Origin: Paenibacillus albus
GTDB taxonomy: Bacteria > Bacillota > Bacilli > Paenibacillales > Paenibacillaceae
Assembly: GCF_003952225.1 (NCBI RefSeq)
Contig: NZ_CP034437.1
Span: 6,305,001-6,369,000 of the forward strand
Direction: 5' to 3'
Length of the DNA: 64,000 bases
Shown: positions 35,110-43,988 of the stretch, in pieces
Layout of the letters: each line of letters starts with the position of its first letter
Position numbering within the stretch: position 1 is the first letter of the stretch
The notes under the pieces: generated by a model
What the model was told of the DNA's origin: nothing
Seen by the model: the letters and a program-made list of their open reading frames with translations, nothing else
Databases searched by the model: none
Position numbers and translations under genes: made by a program

Positions 35110-36432
35110 TTATTCTGCGGCTTCCGCCAATGTTTTGTATGTCTTGTTCATCTCTGCCTTCGCTTCATCTGCGCTTGCGCCGCCTGCAATGTACTTCTGC
35201 AGAATTTCGCCGGCTTTCTGCTCGAAGCCGTCTGGCCAGTAGCCTTTAACCCACGGGTAAGTCACGCCGCCTTCCAGGAAGGTTTGCGTTTCTTTGGACA
35301 GCTGAGCATCCGGGAATGGAGCGCTTGCCACTGTCGAGATTTGCTTCGTACCCACTGGAATGAACGACTTGCCCGCTTCAGACGTTGTCATCCAGTCGAG
35401 GAATTTCAATACTTCCTTCAAATTCTTGGAATCTTTATTCACGCGCCATACGATGTTGGAGTCTACCATCAGACCCGCCTTCGATGCATCGTCGCCTACC
35501 GGACCTGGCATGAAGCCCATGTCGATGTTCGGGTTCAGCTTGCGTACCGAATCTTCGACCCAAGTACCTTGGTGCATCATCGCTGCTTTGCCTTCTGCGA
35601 ATAGAGCAACCTGCGAGTTCAAATCCGTTTCGAGCGGCTTCTTGTTGCCGTATTTCGTTGTCAGATCAATCAGCTTGAAGACGTTCGAAGCTTCCGGAAT
35701 GTCGAAGAGCTTCTTGTCGCCGCTGTTCAGCTCGTCAAACGTCTTCGCATAGTCGCCGCCCATGGAAGCCAATACTTGCGTGAACGTTTGCTCAAGCACC
35801 CACCATTCTTTGTAACCGTTGGAGAATGGGATAACGCCTTTCGCTTGCAGCTTCTTCGCCGCTTCTTCCAATTGCGCGAAAGTCTTCGGCAGCTCCGTGA
35901 TGCCTGCGTCTGCAAACAGCTTCTTGTTGTAGATGAACGAGTGCGATTGCAGTACGAGCGGGAAGCCCAGTACTTTACCGTCCAGCGTCACGCCCGGAAG
36001 CGCGGTTGGTACGATATTTTTCATGAACGGCTCGTCCTTCAGGTCGTAAACGTAATCTTGATAAGTCTTATTCTCGTTATAGGCGCCCGTCATAAAAATA
36101 TCAGGAACATCGCCGGAATTAATGCGGGACTTGAGCAAGGTTGGGTAGTCATCCTGATGAATCGTCGCCGTAATCGTAACGTTCGGATGCTCCTTCTTGT
36201 AATCCGCCGCCAGCTTGTTGATTGCTTCCGTCATCTCCGGTGCGTACTGGAGAATAGTGATTTCGACCGGCTCGGTGCTTGCGCTATTGTTAGTGCCGGA
36301 GTTCGCGTTCGTGCCGGCATTCGTGGTTGTATTCGCCTCGTTGCCATTATTCGAATTGCTGCCGCATGCCGTTAGAAGTGCCGGCACAAGCGCTGCTGTT
36401 GCTGCTACTGTCATCCATTTTTTCGCTGCCAT
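35110..36432 (-). CDS. sugar ABC transporter solute-binding lipoprotein
   Basis: This 440-residue family 1 binding protein has a signal peptide with lipobox LLTAC (Cys at about 23) and an Asn/Thr/Ser-rich linker (about 24-53). The binding-protein fold follows, with motifs such as DVPDIFMTGAYN, GKVLGFPLV and FAEGKAAMMHQGTWV. It captures a sugar on the outer membrane face for the two downstream permeases. GGGGAGG precedes ATG 36432. A CcpA-type site lies just upstream, and the two-component system encoded upstream probably activates it. Confidence 0.9.
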   Translation of the reverse strand: MAAKKWMTVAATAALVPALLTACGSNSNNGNEANTTTNAGTNANSGTNNSASTEPVEITILQYAPEMTEAINKLAADYKKEHPNVTITATIHQDDYPTLLKSRINSGDVPDIFMTGAYNENKTYQDYVYDLKDEPFMKNIVPTALPGVTLDGKVLGFPLVLQSHSFIYNKKLFADAGITELPKTFAQLEEAAKKLQAKGVIPFSNGYKEWWVLEQTFTQVLASMGGDYAKTFDELNSGDKKLFDIPEASNVFKLIDLTTKYGNKKPLETDLNSQVALFAEGKAAMMHQGTWVEDSVRKLNPNIDMGFMPGPVGDDASKAGLMVDSNIVWRVNKDSKNLKEVLKFLDWMTTSEAGKSFIPVGTKQISTVASAPFPDAQLSKETQTFLEGGVTYPWVKGYWPDGFEQKAGEILQKYIAGGASADEAKAEMNKTYKTLAEAAE

Positions 36433-36454
36433 AAATCGTAAGCCTCCCCTGTTT

Positions 36455-36468
36455 GTTTAACGCTTACA
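36455..36468 (-). promoter_or_regulatory. cre (CcpA) site
   Basis: On the minus strand the sequence TGTAAGCGTTAAAC fits the cre consensus TGWAARCGYTWNCW at 13 of 14 positions (the 13th is A instead of C). It lies 23-36 bases before the binding-protein ATG, a position expected to block transcription when preferred sugars are present. Confidence 0.65.
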
Positions 36469-36499
36469 TGCTGCTGCATTCCCTTGCTGCTTCTTTATT

Positions 36500-36516
36500 T
36501 TCGACTAAATTCGACT
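36500..36516. promoter_or_regulatory. 10-bp-spaced direct repeat, candidate response-regulator operator
   Basis: TTCGACT occurs at 36500-36506 and again at 36510-36516 in the gap between the response regulator and the binding-protein gene. AraC-type YesN regulators bind direct repeats spaced by about one helix turn or more. Assignment is inferred from position. Confidence 0.35.
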
Positions 36517-36550
36517 TCGTCACAATGTAAAAAACAAACGCCTTATGGGT

Positions 36551-36587
36551 AAAAAAATGACGAGTGGAACATGTCCACCCGCCATTT
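36551..36587 (-). terminator. two-component operon terminator
   Basis: The stem AATGGCGGGTGGA/TCCACTCGTCATT is followed by seven T on the minus strand. It begins within the response-regulator stop codon, so the ABC genes downstream need their own promoter or depend on readthrough. Confidence 0.8.
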
Positions 36588-38193
36588 AGGATTCCATCTT
36601 CCCCCTAAACTCTTGCGGGGTCAGACCGGTATATTTCTTAAACGCCTTGCTAAAATAGTTCTGGTCGCGGAAGCCGACCCGCTCGCTCACCGTTTGAATC
36701 TTCAGCGACTTATCGCTCAGCCATTCCTTCGCTTTGCCCATTCGAATCTGCAGCTGATACTCGTGAATGCCGATGTCGTACTTCTGTTTGAACAGCCTCG
36801 CCAAGTGCTCCTTGCTCATATGGTACCGCTCGGCGAAGAACGATACCGGCAGCTCTTCGTCGTAATGAAGCTCGATATAAGCCTTGATCTTCTCCGCCGT
36901 CGACGCGTTCTCGCCGGATCGGCCCGTCTCTGCCAGCACCGTGAAGAATGGCTCGAAATAATCCAATACGGCCGCCTTAAACACCGTAAATTCATACACG
37001 CGGCGGCGAAGCGTTCGATCGAACAGTCCGATGTAATCCGCAGTCTCCTGCTCGTCCATCTTAAACCGGGCGAGCAGCGTCTCCGCGAACATCCGCAGCT
37101 CCACTTCTATAGCCAGCATACCGCTCATCGTGATGGCGCCGGCCGCTTCAAGCTCCTCCAGCCACTTGCGCAGCTCATGTATGGCTTGACGTTCGCTGCC
37201 GGATTCAATGGGTTGGCTAAATAGTCTTGCACGCTCCAAGAAAGATCTGCGCCCCTCATCCGGCTCTTTCTGCTGCGAGGAAGAAGCCGGCCGCAACGAA
37301 ATCATGTTCAGCTCCATAAGCGATCTCAGCGCCGCATCATACGATTCGCCAAGCCGCTCCATCGTAACGTCAGGCCCTTCCTCGGAAACGAGCTGAATAC
37401 CGAACACAGAGGTCAATTGAGCCGATAGCTCATCGATAACCATACGCTGCGGATGGTTTGGATCTGACAGCTTAATGACGGCTACAATCTCCGAGTCATC
37501 ACGATTGTTCTTAAAGCTGAACGTCTTCCCGAAGCGGCTGAACAGCTCGTCCACCGCATTGGTAAGCGCGTAGTAGAAAGCGTGGGAATCGTTCTTGAAC
37601 CGCAGCTCAATGACATCCTCCGCATTGAGAAGCTTGAAGACGACGACGCGGCACAGCGAAGAGAGCGCTTCTGTATCGAGTACAGCTCGCAGCTCGTCAA
37701 TGTGATGGAAGCGGCCGCTTTTGTCGATGATGGAAGAATAGATCTTCTCCTTGACGAGCGGCGCCGACAGGTTTCTGTAGATTTGCGAACGGCTCTCGCT
37801 GAGCAGCCGATTCCGTCGCTCCGCAATGATCTCAATCGCGCGTCCGACCGCGGCGTTTAAGTCCGCCTTGCGGATCGGCTTCAGCAAGTAATCTACCGAT
37901 CCTGCTTGCATGGCGCTTCGCGCATAAGTGAAATCGTCGAAGCCGCTAATAACGATATAACAAGCTTCCGGATACGTAGCTCTTGCCTTATCGAGAAACT
38001 CTACCCCGCCCATCAGCGGCATTTTCATATCGACGAAGACCAGATCCGGCTCCTCTGCTTCCAGCAGCACCAGCCCTTCTTTCCCGTTATCTGCTTCCGC
38101 AGCAATCTCAATGCCGTAGAGCTCCCACTCCCCAAGCGCCCTTATGGCCCGGCGTGCCGGCAATTCGTCGTCAATGATGATAGCCTTGTACAT
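36586..38193 (-). CDS. YesN-type AraC-family response regulator
   Basis: This is a 535-residue regulator. The receiver domain (about 1-120) has the acidic pair DD at 8-9, phospho-acceptor D55 (FVDMKMP) and K105-like KPIRK. A long central helical region follows, then a C-terminal AraC double helix-turn-helix (about 430-530, FFAERYHMSKEHLARLFKQKY and VSERVGFRDQNYFSKAFKKYTGLTPQEFR). It overlaps the kinase gene by 23 bases. It most likely activates the adjacent sugar importer on receipt of phosphate from that kinase. Confidence 0.92.
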   Translation of the reverse strand: MYKAIIIDDELPARRAIRALGEWELYGIEIAAEADNGKEGLVLLEAEEPDLVFVDMKMPLMGGVEFLDKARATYPEACYIVISGFDDFTYARSAMQAGSVDYLLKPIRKADLNAAVGRAIEIIAERRNRLLSESRSQIYRNLSAPLVKEKIYSSIIDKSGRFHHIDELRAVLDTEALSSLCRVVVFKLLNAEDVIELRFKNDSHAFYYALTNAVDELFSRFGKTFSFKNNRDDSEIVAVIKLSDPNHPQRMVIDELSAQLTSVFGIQLVSEEGPDVTMERLGESYDAALRSLMELNMISLRPASSSQQKEPDEGRRSFLERARLFSQPIESGSERQAIHELRKWLEELEAAGAITMSGMLAIEVELRMFAETLLARFKMDEQETADYIGLFDRTLRRRVYEFTVFKAAVLDYFEPFFTVLAETGRSGENASTAEKIKAYIELHYDEELPVSFFAERYHMSKEHLARLFKQKYDIGIHEYQLQIRMGKAKEWLSDKSLKIQTVSERVGFRDQNYFSKAFKKYTGLTPQEFRGKMES

Positions 38194-40051
38194 AAGGTCT
38201 CTCCTCTCTTAGCGGCAGTGTCACGATGACAGCCGTCCCTTCGCCATGCCTGCTGCGAATTTGAAGCTCGGATTCCGGTCCGAACAGCAGCTTAATTCTC
38301 GCATGAATATTGTTCAGGCCGATGCCTTCCCGATATTCCAGCACACGACTGTCCAGAAGCGAGCGGATCTCGCTTAACCGCTTCTGTGTTATGCCAGGCC
38401 CATTGTCAGAAACAGTGATGATGAGGCTGCCTCCTTGCGCTTCCGCCAACACTCGCACATCCATCTTCCCTGTCATCTGCTCCAGCCCGTGCTTAATGGT
38501 GTTCTCAACTAGAATCTGCACGGTCATCTTCGGTATCCAAGCTTCCATCACCGCATCTTCCGCCTGAACATGCAGCTGCAGTCTTTCGCCGAACCGCGCT
38601 TGCTGAAGCAGCATATAATTCCCGACGTGAGCAAGCTCCTCTTTCATCCGCACCGTCTCGGCTTCCTTAATGGCATAGCGCAGCGAAGAAGCAAGCGCGT
38701 CGACCATCTCTTGAATATTCTCTTGGCCGCCAATAATCGCCTCGGTCGATATCGCCTGCAGCGAATTGTATAGAAAATGCGGATTAATCTGCGCTTCGAG
38801 CGCAATTAACCGCGCATTGCGTTCATTGATCTGCATCTCATAGCGTTCGCCAATGAGCTCATTAATTCTCACGATCATTTGGTTGTATTTCCGCGATAAA
38901 TGGGCGATCTCATCACTGCCTTCAATCTCGCTCTGCACTTCGAAATTACCGTCTCCGAGCATGGTAATTTGCCGCGACAGCTTCATAAGCCGCCTCGTAA
39001 TGGCATTCGCCGCAACGACGATGAAGAATATGAGCAGCACGACGACTGCCGCGCCTGCGATAAGGTTGATCCAGCGGGCCTGCGATGCTTCCTTGTTCAG
39101 CACACTGTAAGGCGTCAGAGTCACGAGCTTCCAACCGTTCTCTTGCGAGACATTGTAGATGGCCAGGTATTGCTCTTTGCCAATCGTCCAGCTCTGATGT
39201 TCCGTATCTGTTGCATCAACCGGGATGCTCTTCAGCAGCTTGGCAGTTTCTGCTTCTGCGAGCTGAGGGCCTTCGGCGTAGAACAGCTCATTCGCTTCGT
39301 TATAGATGCCAATGTATTCACCGGATTTGCCGGTCATGTCCTTCAATATCCGTTTGATTTCATTGAGGTTGTAGGAGATGGAGACCGCAGCGAGCGGTTT
39401 CTTGTCCGCGATATTGATGAGGATACGATGAAAAATAAGAAAATGTCCGCTGCCATTCTTGCCTGTAGCCGTGCCGTCGCCTTCACCAATCCCTGCGTCC
39501 TCTTCTCTTGAAGCTGGTGTTGTTGTCGTTGTGCCATCCGAGCTAAAGCCCGACTCAATACTTCGGAACCGCTTGCTTTGCGATGCCTCCCGGTACCAGC
39601 GCTGCGCCTGGGGAGCGTTCGTCGCTTCCTGCTTGAGGTTGACGAATGCCTTCGACATCGTGTACTGCATGCCGTTGATCGGCGTATAAATCGACACTGC
39701 TTCAATGTCGTCACTAGAGTAATATAAGTTCTTCAATTGATTCTGAATATATAGCGGTCCGCCATACTCCTTGGAAATAATCGCGTCCATGAACTGGGCA
39801 TCCTTGCGCAGCGAGATTGACAGCTCGTCAATCCGGCCCAAATATCCGTCCAGGTTCTGATTGACCAATTTGAGAATTTTGCGGTTGCTCTCGATGAAGT
39901 TATCCCGATTCATGCCTGCCGACTGCAAGTAGGACAAATAGGTTAGCAAAATAACGATGCATGCCCCAATCGCCGAAAACAGCGTAATGAGCTGGTTGCG
40001 CAGCTTGCTTGATATGTATCCATGGAGTCGTTGCCACAGCTTTACGATCAC
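38171..40051 (-). CDS. YesM-type sensor histidine kinase
   Basis: This is a 626-residue kinase. TM1 is at about 20-40, followed by a large extracytoplasmic Cache-like sensor (about 45-325), TM2 (about 328-350) and a HAMP domain. The His_kinase box HFLYNSLQ carries the phospho-accepting His, and the ATPase domain has NTIKHG and DNGPGI. The start is GTG 40051 with GAGGG 7 bases upstream. The sensor domain contains a low-complexity Thr/Glu/Gly insert near residues 170-200. It is partnered with the downstream response regulator. Confidence 0.92.
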   Translation of the reverse strand: MIVKLWQRLHGYISSKLRNQLITLFSAIGACIVILLTYLSYLQSAGMNRDNFIESNRKILKLVNQNLDGYLGRIDELSISLRKDAQFMDAIISKEYGGPLYIQNQLKNLYYSSDDIEAVSIYTPINGMQYTMSKAFVNLKQEATNAPQAQRWYREASQSKRFRSIESGFSSDGTTTTTPASREEDAGIGEGDGTATGKNGSGHFLIFHRILINIADKKPLAAVSISYNLNEIKRILKDMTGKSGEYIGIYNEANELFYAEGPQLAEAETAKLLKSIPVDATDTEHQSWTIGKEQYLAIYNVSQENGWKLVTLTPYSVLNKEASQARWINLIAGAAVVVLLIFFIVVAANAITRRLMKLSRQITMLGDGNFEVQSEIEGSDEIAHLSRKYNQMIVRINELIGERYEMQINERNARLIALEAQINPHFLYNSLQAISTEAIIGGQENIQEMVDALASSLRYAIKEAETVRMKEELAHVGNYMLLQQARFGERLQLHVQAEDAVMEAWIPKMTVQILVENTIKHGLEQMTGKMDVRVLAEAQGGSLIITVSDNGPGITQKRLSEIRSLLDSRVLEYREGIGLNNIHARIKLLFGPESELQIRSRHGEGTAVIVTLPLREERPYVQGYHH

Positions 40052-40083
40052 GCTTGTTCCCTCACCTTACGCAGAATAGTCTT

Positions 40084-40111
40084 ATTATAGCGCGCGGTCA
40101 GGATTATACAA
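40084..40111 (-). promoter_or_regulatory. two-component operon promoter
   Basis: On the minus strand there is a -35 TTGTAT (40111-40106) and a -10 TATAAT (40089-40084), 16 bases apart and about 33 bases before the kinase GTG. Confidence 0.65.
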
Positions 40112-40135
40112 ACGAATGGGTGATCGTATGCAGGC

Positions 40136-40204
40136 AAAAAGGACCGCAAGCAGCCCATGGAGAATCAGCCTGCAAAGCTGCTCCACGGACCGCCTGCGGC
40201 CCTC
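40136..40204 (-). terminator. long hairpin terminator of the bactofilin pair
   Basis: An approximately 22-bp imperfect stem (GGACCGCAAGCAGCCCATGG side pairs with CCACGGACCGCCTGCGGCCC, with G-U pairs) is followed by TTTTT on the minus strand, behind the second bactofilin-like gene. Confidence 0.7.
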
Positions 40205-40222
40205 CTATATGCTGCTGCCATG

Positions 40223-40897
40223 CTACAGCTTCAGCTGCTCATTCACTTCCGCATCCTTGCTCACCTTTAGCGACTTGCGGTATTCCACGAGCCCGATCCG
40301 GCAGCCCGCGCCGATCGTCACATCTATTCCGCGAACGACATCCGCCGTCGTATGCTCCAGATAAATGCTATCGCCTTCAATCAGCTCTGCCGTTAGCTCC
40401 CTCTTCTGCGAAGCCGAGAACCACTGCTTCATGCCGCCCCACTTGCTCCTGCGAACGGTCACCTTATTGCCGCCGATTTCCTTCGCCTTGCATGGACCCC
40501 AGGTGCGGATATCTACTTCTTTGCCGCTGAGCAGCCCATGGATATGAAAGCCGCCCCTGGCATCGAAGTGATCGACTTCGCATTCGCCAAGCACATCCAG
40601 CTGGCCTCTTAGCTTCATGGAGCGACAGCGGACGCGTCCGGTTACGCTCAACTGGCCAAGCACATTCATATAGCCGCCAAGCGCATCCCCTGACACCGTC
40701 GTTTCGCCAATTTGTTGATACTGCCCCGCCTTGAGCGAGCCGGTTACATTAAGCGAGCCCATTGTTTTGACCAATTCGCTCTCAATGCTGCCGAGCACTT
40801 GGCCTTCGCCCATGACGCGGACGCTATCAAACAGACCGCCGGACGTCGAGCCCGACCCGGTAATTTTCACTTTTCTGCTTACGCCAGCCGCCATCAT
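40223..40897 (-). CDS. bactofilin-like polymer-forming protein 2
   Basis: This 224-residue protein consists of short hydrophobic-Gly repeats (VTGSLKAG, SGDALGGYMNVLGQLSVTGRV, LRGQLDVLGECEV) that build the right-handed beta-helix of bactofilins. It resembles B. subtilis YhbE/YhbF (BacE/BacF), which are needed for flagellar or motility functions. A cluster of basic residues near the middle (VRRSKWGGMKQW) interrupts the helix, exactly as in its paralogue upstream. GGAGGG precedes ATG 40897. Confidence 0.78.
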   Translation of the reverse strand: MMAAGVSRKVKITGSGSTSGGLFDSVRVMGEGQVLGSIESELVKTMGSLNVTGSLKAGQYQQIGETTVSGDALGGYMNVLGQLSVTGRVRCRSMKLRGQLDVLGECEVDHFDARGGFHIHGLLSGKEVDIRTWGPCKAKEIGGNKVTVRRSKWGGMKQWFSASQKRELTAELIEGDSIYLEHTTADVVRGIDVTIGAGCRIGLVEYRKSLKVSKDAEVNEQLKL

Positions 40898-40907
40898 TCA
40901 AGCCCTC

Positions 40908-41600
40908 CTAACGCACGAGCTGTTCGCGCGAATGGACGATGGCGTCCGGATGCACGATGAGCTCGCTCTCGTATTCAACACGGTTAATGACGCAGCCCGG
41001 GCCGATCGATACCCGGCGGCCGCGGACGAGCGATGCGGTCGTCTCTCGCAATTCGATCTCATCGCCTTCAATGTGATTCGCACGCAGCTGCTTCTGCCAC
41101 GAGGAAGGAAGAATCGAGTGAAGCAGCCGCTTGAGCGCTCCGCTGTGCGTGTTCTTCACATGGATCTCTCTGCACCGAATGGCTTCAGCGCGAAACGGAC
41201 CTTCCAGCCATAATTCCAGCTGATCCGCAAGCAGCAAGCCGTCCACGGCCAACGCCCCACGCACTTCACAGCGGTTCGCGCGACAGTCGCCGTGCACCTT
41301 CATAAAGCCGCTGCCTTGGAAGACGTCGCACGAAACGTCCCCCCTCACCGTCACTTGCCCTTCCAGCTTCATCACTTCTGCTTGAACCGGGCCTTCCACC
41401 TTCAGCTTCCCGCTTCCTTCGAACCGCTCCTCTGCCCGCACGCTGCCTTTCACCGTCGCCATGCCGCTCATCTTGAACGAGTAGCAATTCAAATCACCGT
41501 CCACCGTGCTGACCCCTTCCAGCTCAACGCGATGAAAGCTGCCGCCACCCGTACGTCCCATGCCTGCAATTGCAAAATCCGGCCGATTCATTGTATTCAT
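40908..41600 (-). CDS. bactofilin-like polymer-forming protein 1
   Basis: This 230-residue bactofilin-type beta-helix protein has repeats such as VELEGVSTVDGDLNC, KMSGMATVKGSVRAE and LEGQVTVRGDVSC. It ends with a second helix part, IEGDEIELRETTASLVRGRRVSIGPGCVI, which aligns with the same region of the downstream protein. The pair matches the yhbE-yhbF arrangement. ATG 41600 is preferred over ATG 41609 because GGAGG directly abuts the latter and is 9 bases from the former. Confidence 0.78.
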   Translation of the reverse strand: MNTMNRPDFAIAGMGRTGGGSFHRVELEGVSTVDGDLNCYSFKMSGMATVKGSVRAEERFEGSGKLKVEGPVQAEVMKLEGQVTVRGDVSCDVFQGSGFMKVHGDCRANRCEVRGALAVDGLLLADQLELWLEGPFRAEAIRCREIHVKNTHSGALKRLLHSILPSSWQKQLRANHIEGDEIELRETTASLVRGRRVSIGPGCVINRVEYESELIVHPDAIVHSREQLVR

Positions 41601-41716
41601 ATTTGTCATCCTCCATCAGTTCATCATCTTACTCTCATTATGAACCGAGTGCCGCCGGGCTGACAGCGGCGCAAGATTGAACTTCCACTACGTCCGAAGA
41701 CCGACCTCTATAAAGC

Positions 41717-41746
41717 AAAAAAAACAGAGCCCTAATCGGCCCTGCT
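41717..41746 (-). terminator. ndoA operon terminator
   Basis: The stem CAGGGCC/GGGCTCTG with a short loop is followed by eight T on the minus strand, 19 bases after the ndoA stop. Confidence 0.8.
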
Positions 41747-41764
41747 GTCGTAAAACTATCCTAT

Positions 41765-42115
41765 TCAAAAATCAATAAGGCCAACGCTGATCTGCAGCGC
41801 CTCGTCTACTTTGCGCATCGTTTCATCGTCGAGGTGTGTGATCTTGTCGGTAAGACGCTGTTTATCAATCGTGCGAATCTGTTCGAGAAGAAGGACGGAA
41901 TCACGGTCAAACCCATGAAGCGCCGCATCAATCTCTACATGCGTCGGCAGCTTAGCCTTCTGTATTTGAGCTGTAATCGCAGCTACAATGACGGTTGGAC
42001 TAAAGCGGTTGCCAATATCATTTTGAATAACGAGAACAGGACGCACTCCTCCCTGTTCAGAACCGACAACAGGTGACAAATCAGCAAAAAACACATCGCC
42101 GCGTTTAACGATCAA
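41765..42115 (-). CDS. ndoA: endoribonuclease toxin NdoA (EndoA/MazF)
   Basis: This 116-residue MazF-family toxin cleaves mRNA at UACAU-type sites in Bacillus. The whole length matches EndoA, from [33 protein letters not shown] to [13 protein letters not shown]. The start is TTG 42115 with GGGGTG upstream. It lies 3 bases behind its antitoxin gene. Regulation is presumably by the antitoxin complex, as in other type II systems. Confidence 0.95.
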   Translation of the reverse strand: MIVKRGDVFFADLSPVVGSEQGGVRPVLVIQNDIGNRFSPTVIVAAITAQIQKAKLPTHVEIDAALHGFDRDSVLLLEQIRTIDKQRLTDKITHLDDETMRKVDEALQISVGLIDF

Positions 42116-42118
42116 GCT

Positions 42119-42400
42119 TTACACCCCGCTTACGAGTCGGCCGAGCGTATCGCCGGCATCTTCCTCCGCTTGAAAAGCTTCCGACGCCATCACTAAGTTG
42201 ATTTTGGCCATTTCCAAATAGCCGCGCTGCATCGAATCGCGAATCTGACGTTTCTTCCGTTCAATCAAGTACAATTTCATTGCCTGACGAATAAATTCGC
42301 TCCGGTTCGAGTTTTCTCTGGCGACGATTCCGTCGACTTCCTCCAGCAAATGATCCGGTAAGCTGATCATAATCCTTTTGGTGTTTTGCATATTGGCCAC
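42119..42400 (-). CDS. ndoAI: antitoxin NdoAI (EndoAI)
   Basis: This 93-residue ribbon-helix-helix antitoxin has a DNA-binding part (KRIMISLPDHLLEEVDGIVARENSNRSEFIRQAM) and a C-terminal toxin-binding tail. The start is GTG 42400 with GGAGGTG 8 bases upstream. The gene order ydcC-like/alr/ndoAI/ndoA is the same as in B. subtilis. Confidence 0.93.
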   Translation of the reverse strand: MANMQNTKRIMISLPDHLLEEVDGIVARENSNRSEFIRQAMKLYLIERKKRQIRDSMQRGYLEMAKINLVMASEAFQAEEDAGDTLGRLVSGV

Positions 42401-42638
42401 CGAACTCGCACCTCCAAAACATTTCCAACAAAAAACAGTAACAGTATGTCATTGTTTGGTCCGTATTATACACCCTCATATGTATGCGAGCCGTATATCA
42501 AGTATGCTGCATAACTGTATGACGAGGAGACCAACAATGCATCCGCGAACGCCTCTAACTTACATTATTCGCGGTAAGACGATAAAATCCTTTAAATCCA
42601 TTGTAAATCCTTCATAGGAAATTGCTTCCTCATGAAGT

Positions 42639-43823
42639 TTACAGCAGCGGATTGGTTACCGCTGTTACGCTACCGCCGCGCAGATAGACGCGGGGAATGC
42701 GGTTTGCGATCATGCAAGTGATTTCATAATTAATCGTGCCAAGCTGATCCGCGACATCATCTGCCGTAATCGCTGCATCGCCTTGACGACCTATCAGAAC
42801 TACTTCCTCGCCGACCTCGACAGGCTTGTTCCCTGCCGCTGCCGCTGCATCAAGTCCGATCATGCATTGATCCATGCAAATCGTGCCTCGTACCGGAACC
42901 CGTTGCCCGCGCAGCAGTACTTCCGCCTTGCCGGTCAGCATCCGGCTAAAGCCGTCGGCATAACCGATCGGAATCGTACCAATTGCTTCTGTCCCTTGTG
43001 TGAAATACCGCGTTCCGTAGCTGATTCCCCAGCCCGGAGGCGCATCCTTCACCATCACGACAGCGGTCTTCAAGGTGAGCACCGGCTCAAGCGTAATCCG
43101 TTTATGATTCACTTCAGCAGATGGATATAGCCCGTACATGCTGATACCGAGACGAAGCATGCCGACGCCCATCTCCGGTGTATCAATGCCTGTCGCGCTA
43201 TTAGCGGCATGGATAATCGGAATTTCAAGCCCCGCCGCTCTCAGCTGCTCCACCACCTGGGAGAAGCGTCCGTATTGCAGCTCCGTATAGCTCTTATCCG
43301 TTTCATCCGCGCGTGCGTAATGCGTGAACATCCCTTCAACGTAGAGATTAGGCTCTTTCATTGCACGCTGAATAAAAGGCACCGCATCGGCGCCAGCTAA
43401 CACGCCAAGCCGTCCCATGCCGGTGTCGATCTTAATATGAACGGTCAGTTTCTTATCGCTTGGAGGCATTGCAGCAGCTGCCGCGATAATATCGTCGCTG
43501 AATAGCGCGATTGCAATATTCGCTTCCCGTGCGACGGCAAGCCCTTCCGGCGGTACATAGCCGAGCACGAGAATGTTCGCGGTAATGCCTGCCTGCCGAA
43601 GCTGCAGCGCTTCGTCAAGGAAAGCGACGCCGAGGTAATCAATGCCCCAGCGCTGTGCCTCGCGGGCAATCTCAACCGCGCCGTGGCCGTAAGCGTTCGC
43701 TTTTACAGACGCCATAAGCCGCATCCCTTGCGGCATCGCCTCGCGAAAGGTCTGCAAGTTACGCGTAAGCGCATCTAATGATATCTCTGCCCGAGTGGGG
43801 CGATAGTAAGCACCAAAGTCCAA
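42639..43823 (-). CDS. alr: alanine racemase
   Basis: This 394-residue PLP enzyme makes D-alanine for peptidoglycan. The PLP lysine is K41 (SVKANAYGHG), and the second-base Tyr is in ISYGTRY. The DTGMGRLG and GTICMDQCM segments are intact. The start is TTG 43823 with AAGGTGG 6 bases upstream. It is encoded between the YdcC-like lipoprotein and ndoAI, as in Bacillus. Confidence 0.95.
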   Translation of the reverse strand: MDFGAYYRPTRAEISLDALTRNLQTFREAMPQGMRLMASVKANAYGHGAVEIAREAQRWGIDYLGVAFLDEALQLRQAGITANILVLGYVPPEGLAVAREANIAIALFSDDIIAAAAAMPPSDKKLTVHIKIDTGMGRLGVLAGADAVPFIQRAMKEPNLYVEGMFTHYARADETDKSYTELQYGRFSQVVEQLRAAGLEIPIIHAANSATGIDTPEMGVGMLRLGISMYGLYPSAEVNHKRITLEPVLTLKTAVVMVKDAPPGWGISYGTRYFTQGTEAIGTIPIGYADGFSRMLTGKAEVLLRGQRVPVRGTICMDQCMIGLDAAAAAGNKPVEVGEEVVLIGRQGDAAITADDVADQLGTINYEITCMIANRIPRVYLRGGSVTAVTNPLL

Positions 43824-43849
43824 CTTGGTCCACCTTCATTTCCAAAAGT

Positions 43850-43880
43850 AAACGCCCACCGCAAATTGGGCAGGCGTTTT
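43850..43880 (-). terminator. terminator of ydcC-like gene
   Basis: The stem AAACGCC/GGCGTTT with an extra GCCC/GGGC pairing is followed on the minus strand by TTTACTTTT. It stands between the lipoprotein gene and alr. Confidence 0.6.
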
Positions 43881-43988
43881 CTTATTAAACCCGTAGCCTA
43901 TATGTTAAACGCTTAGGCTTCCGGCTGTCAATGAAATGGCGGGTATTTCGGGCTAAACAGGCACTGGAAAATGTTTAATGCGGCAGCA

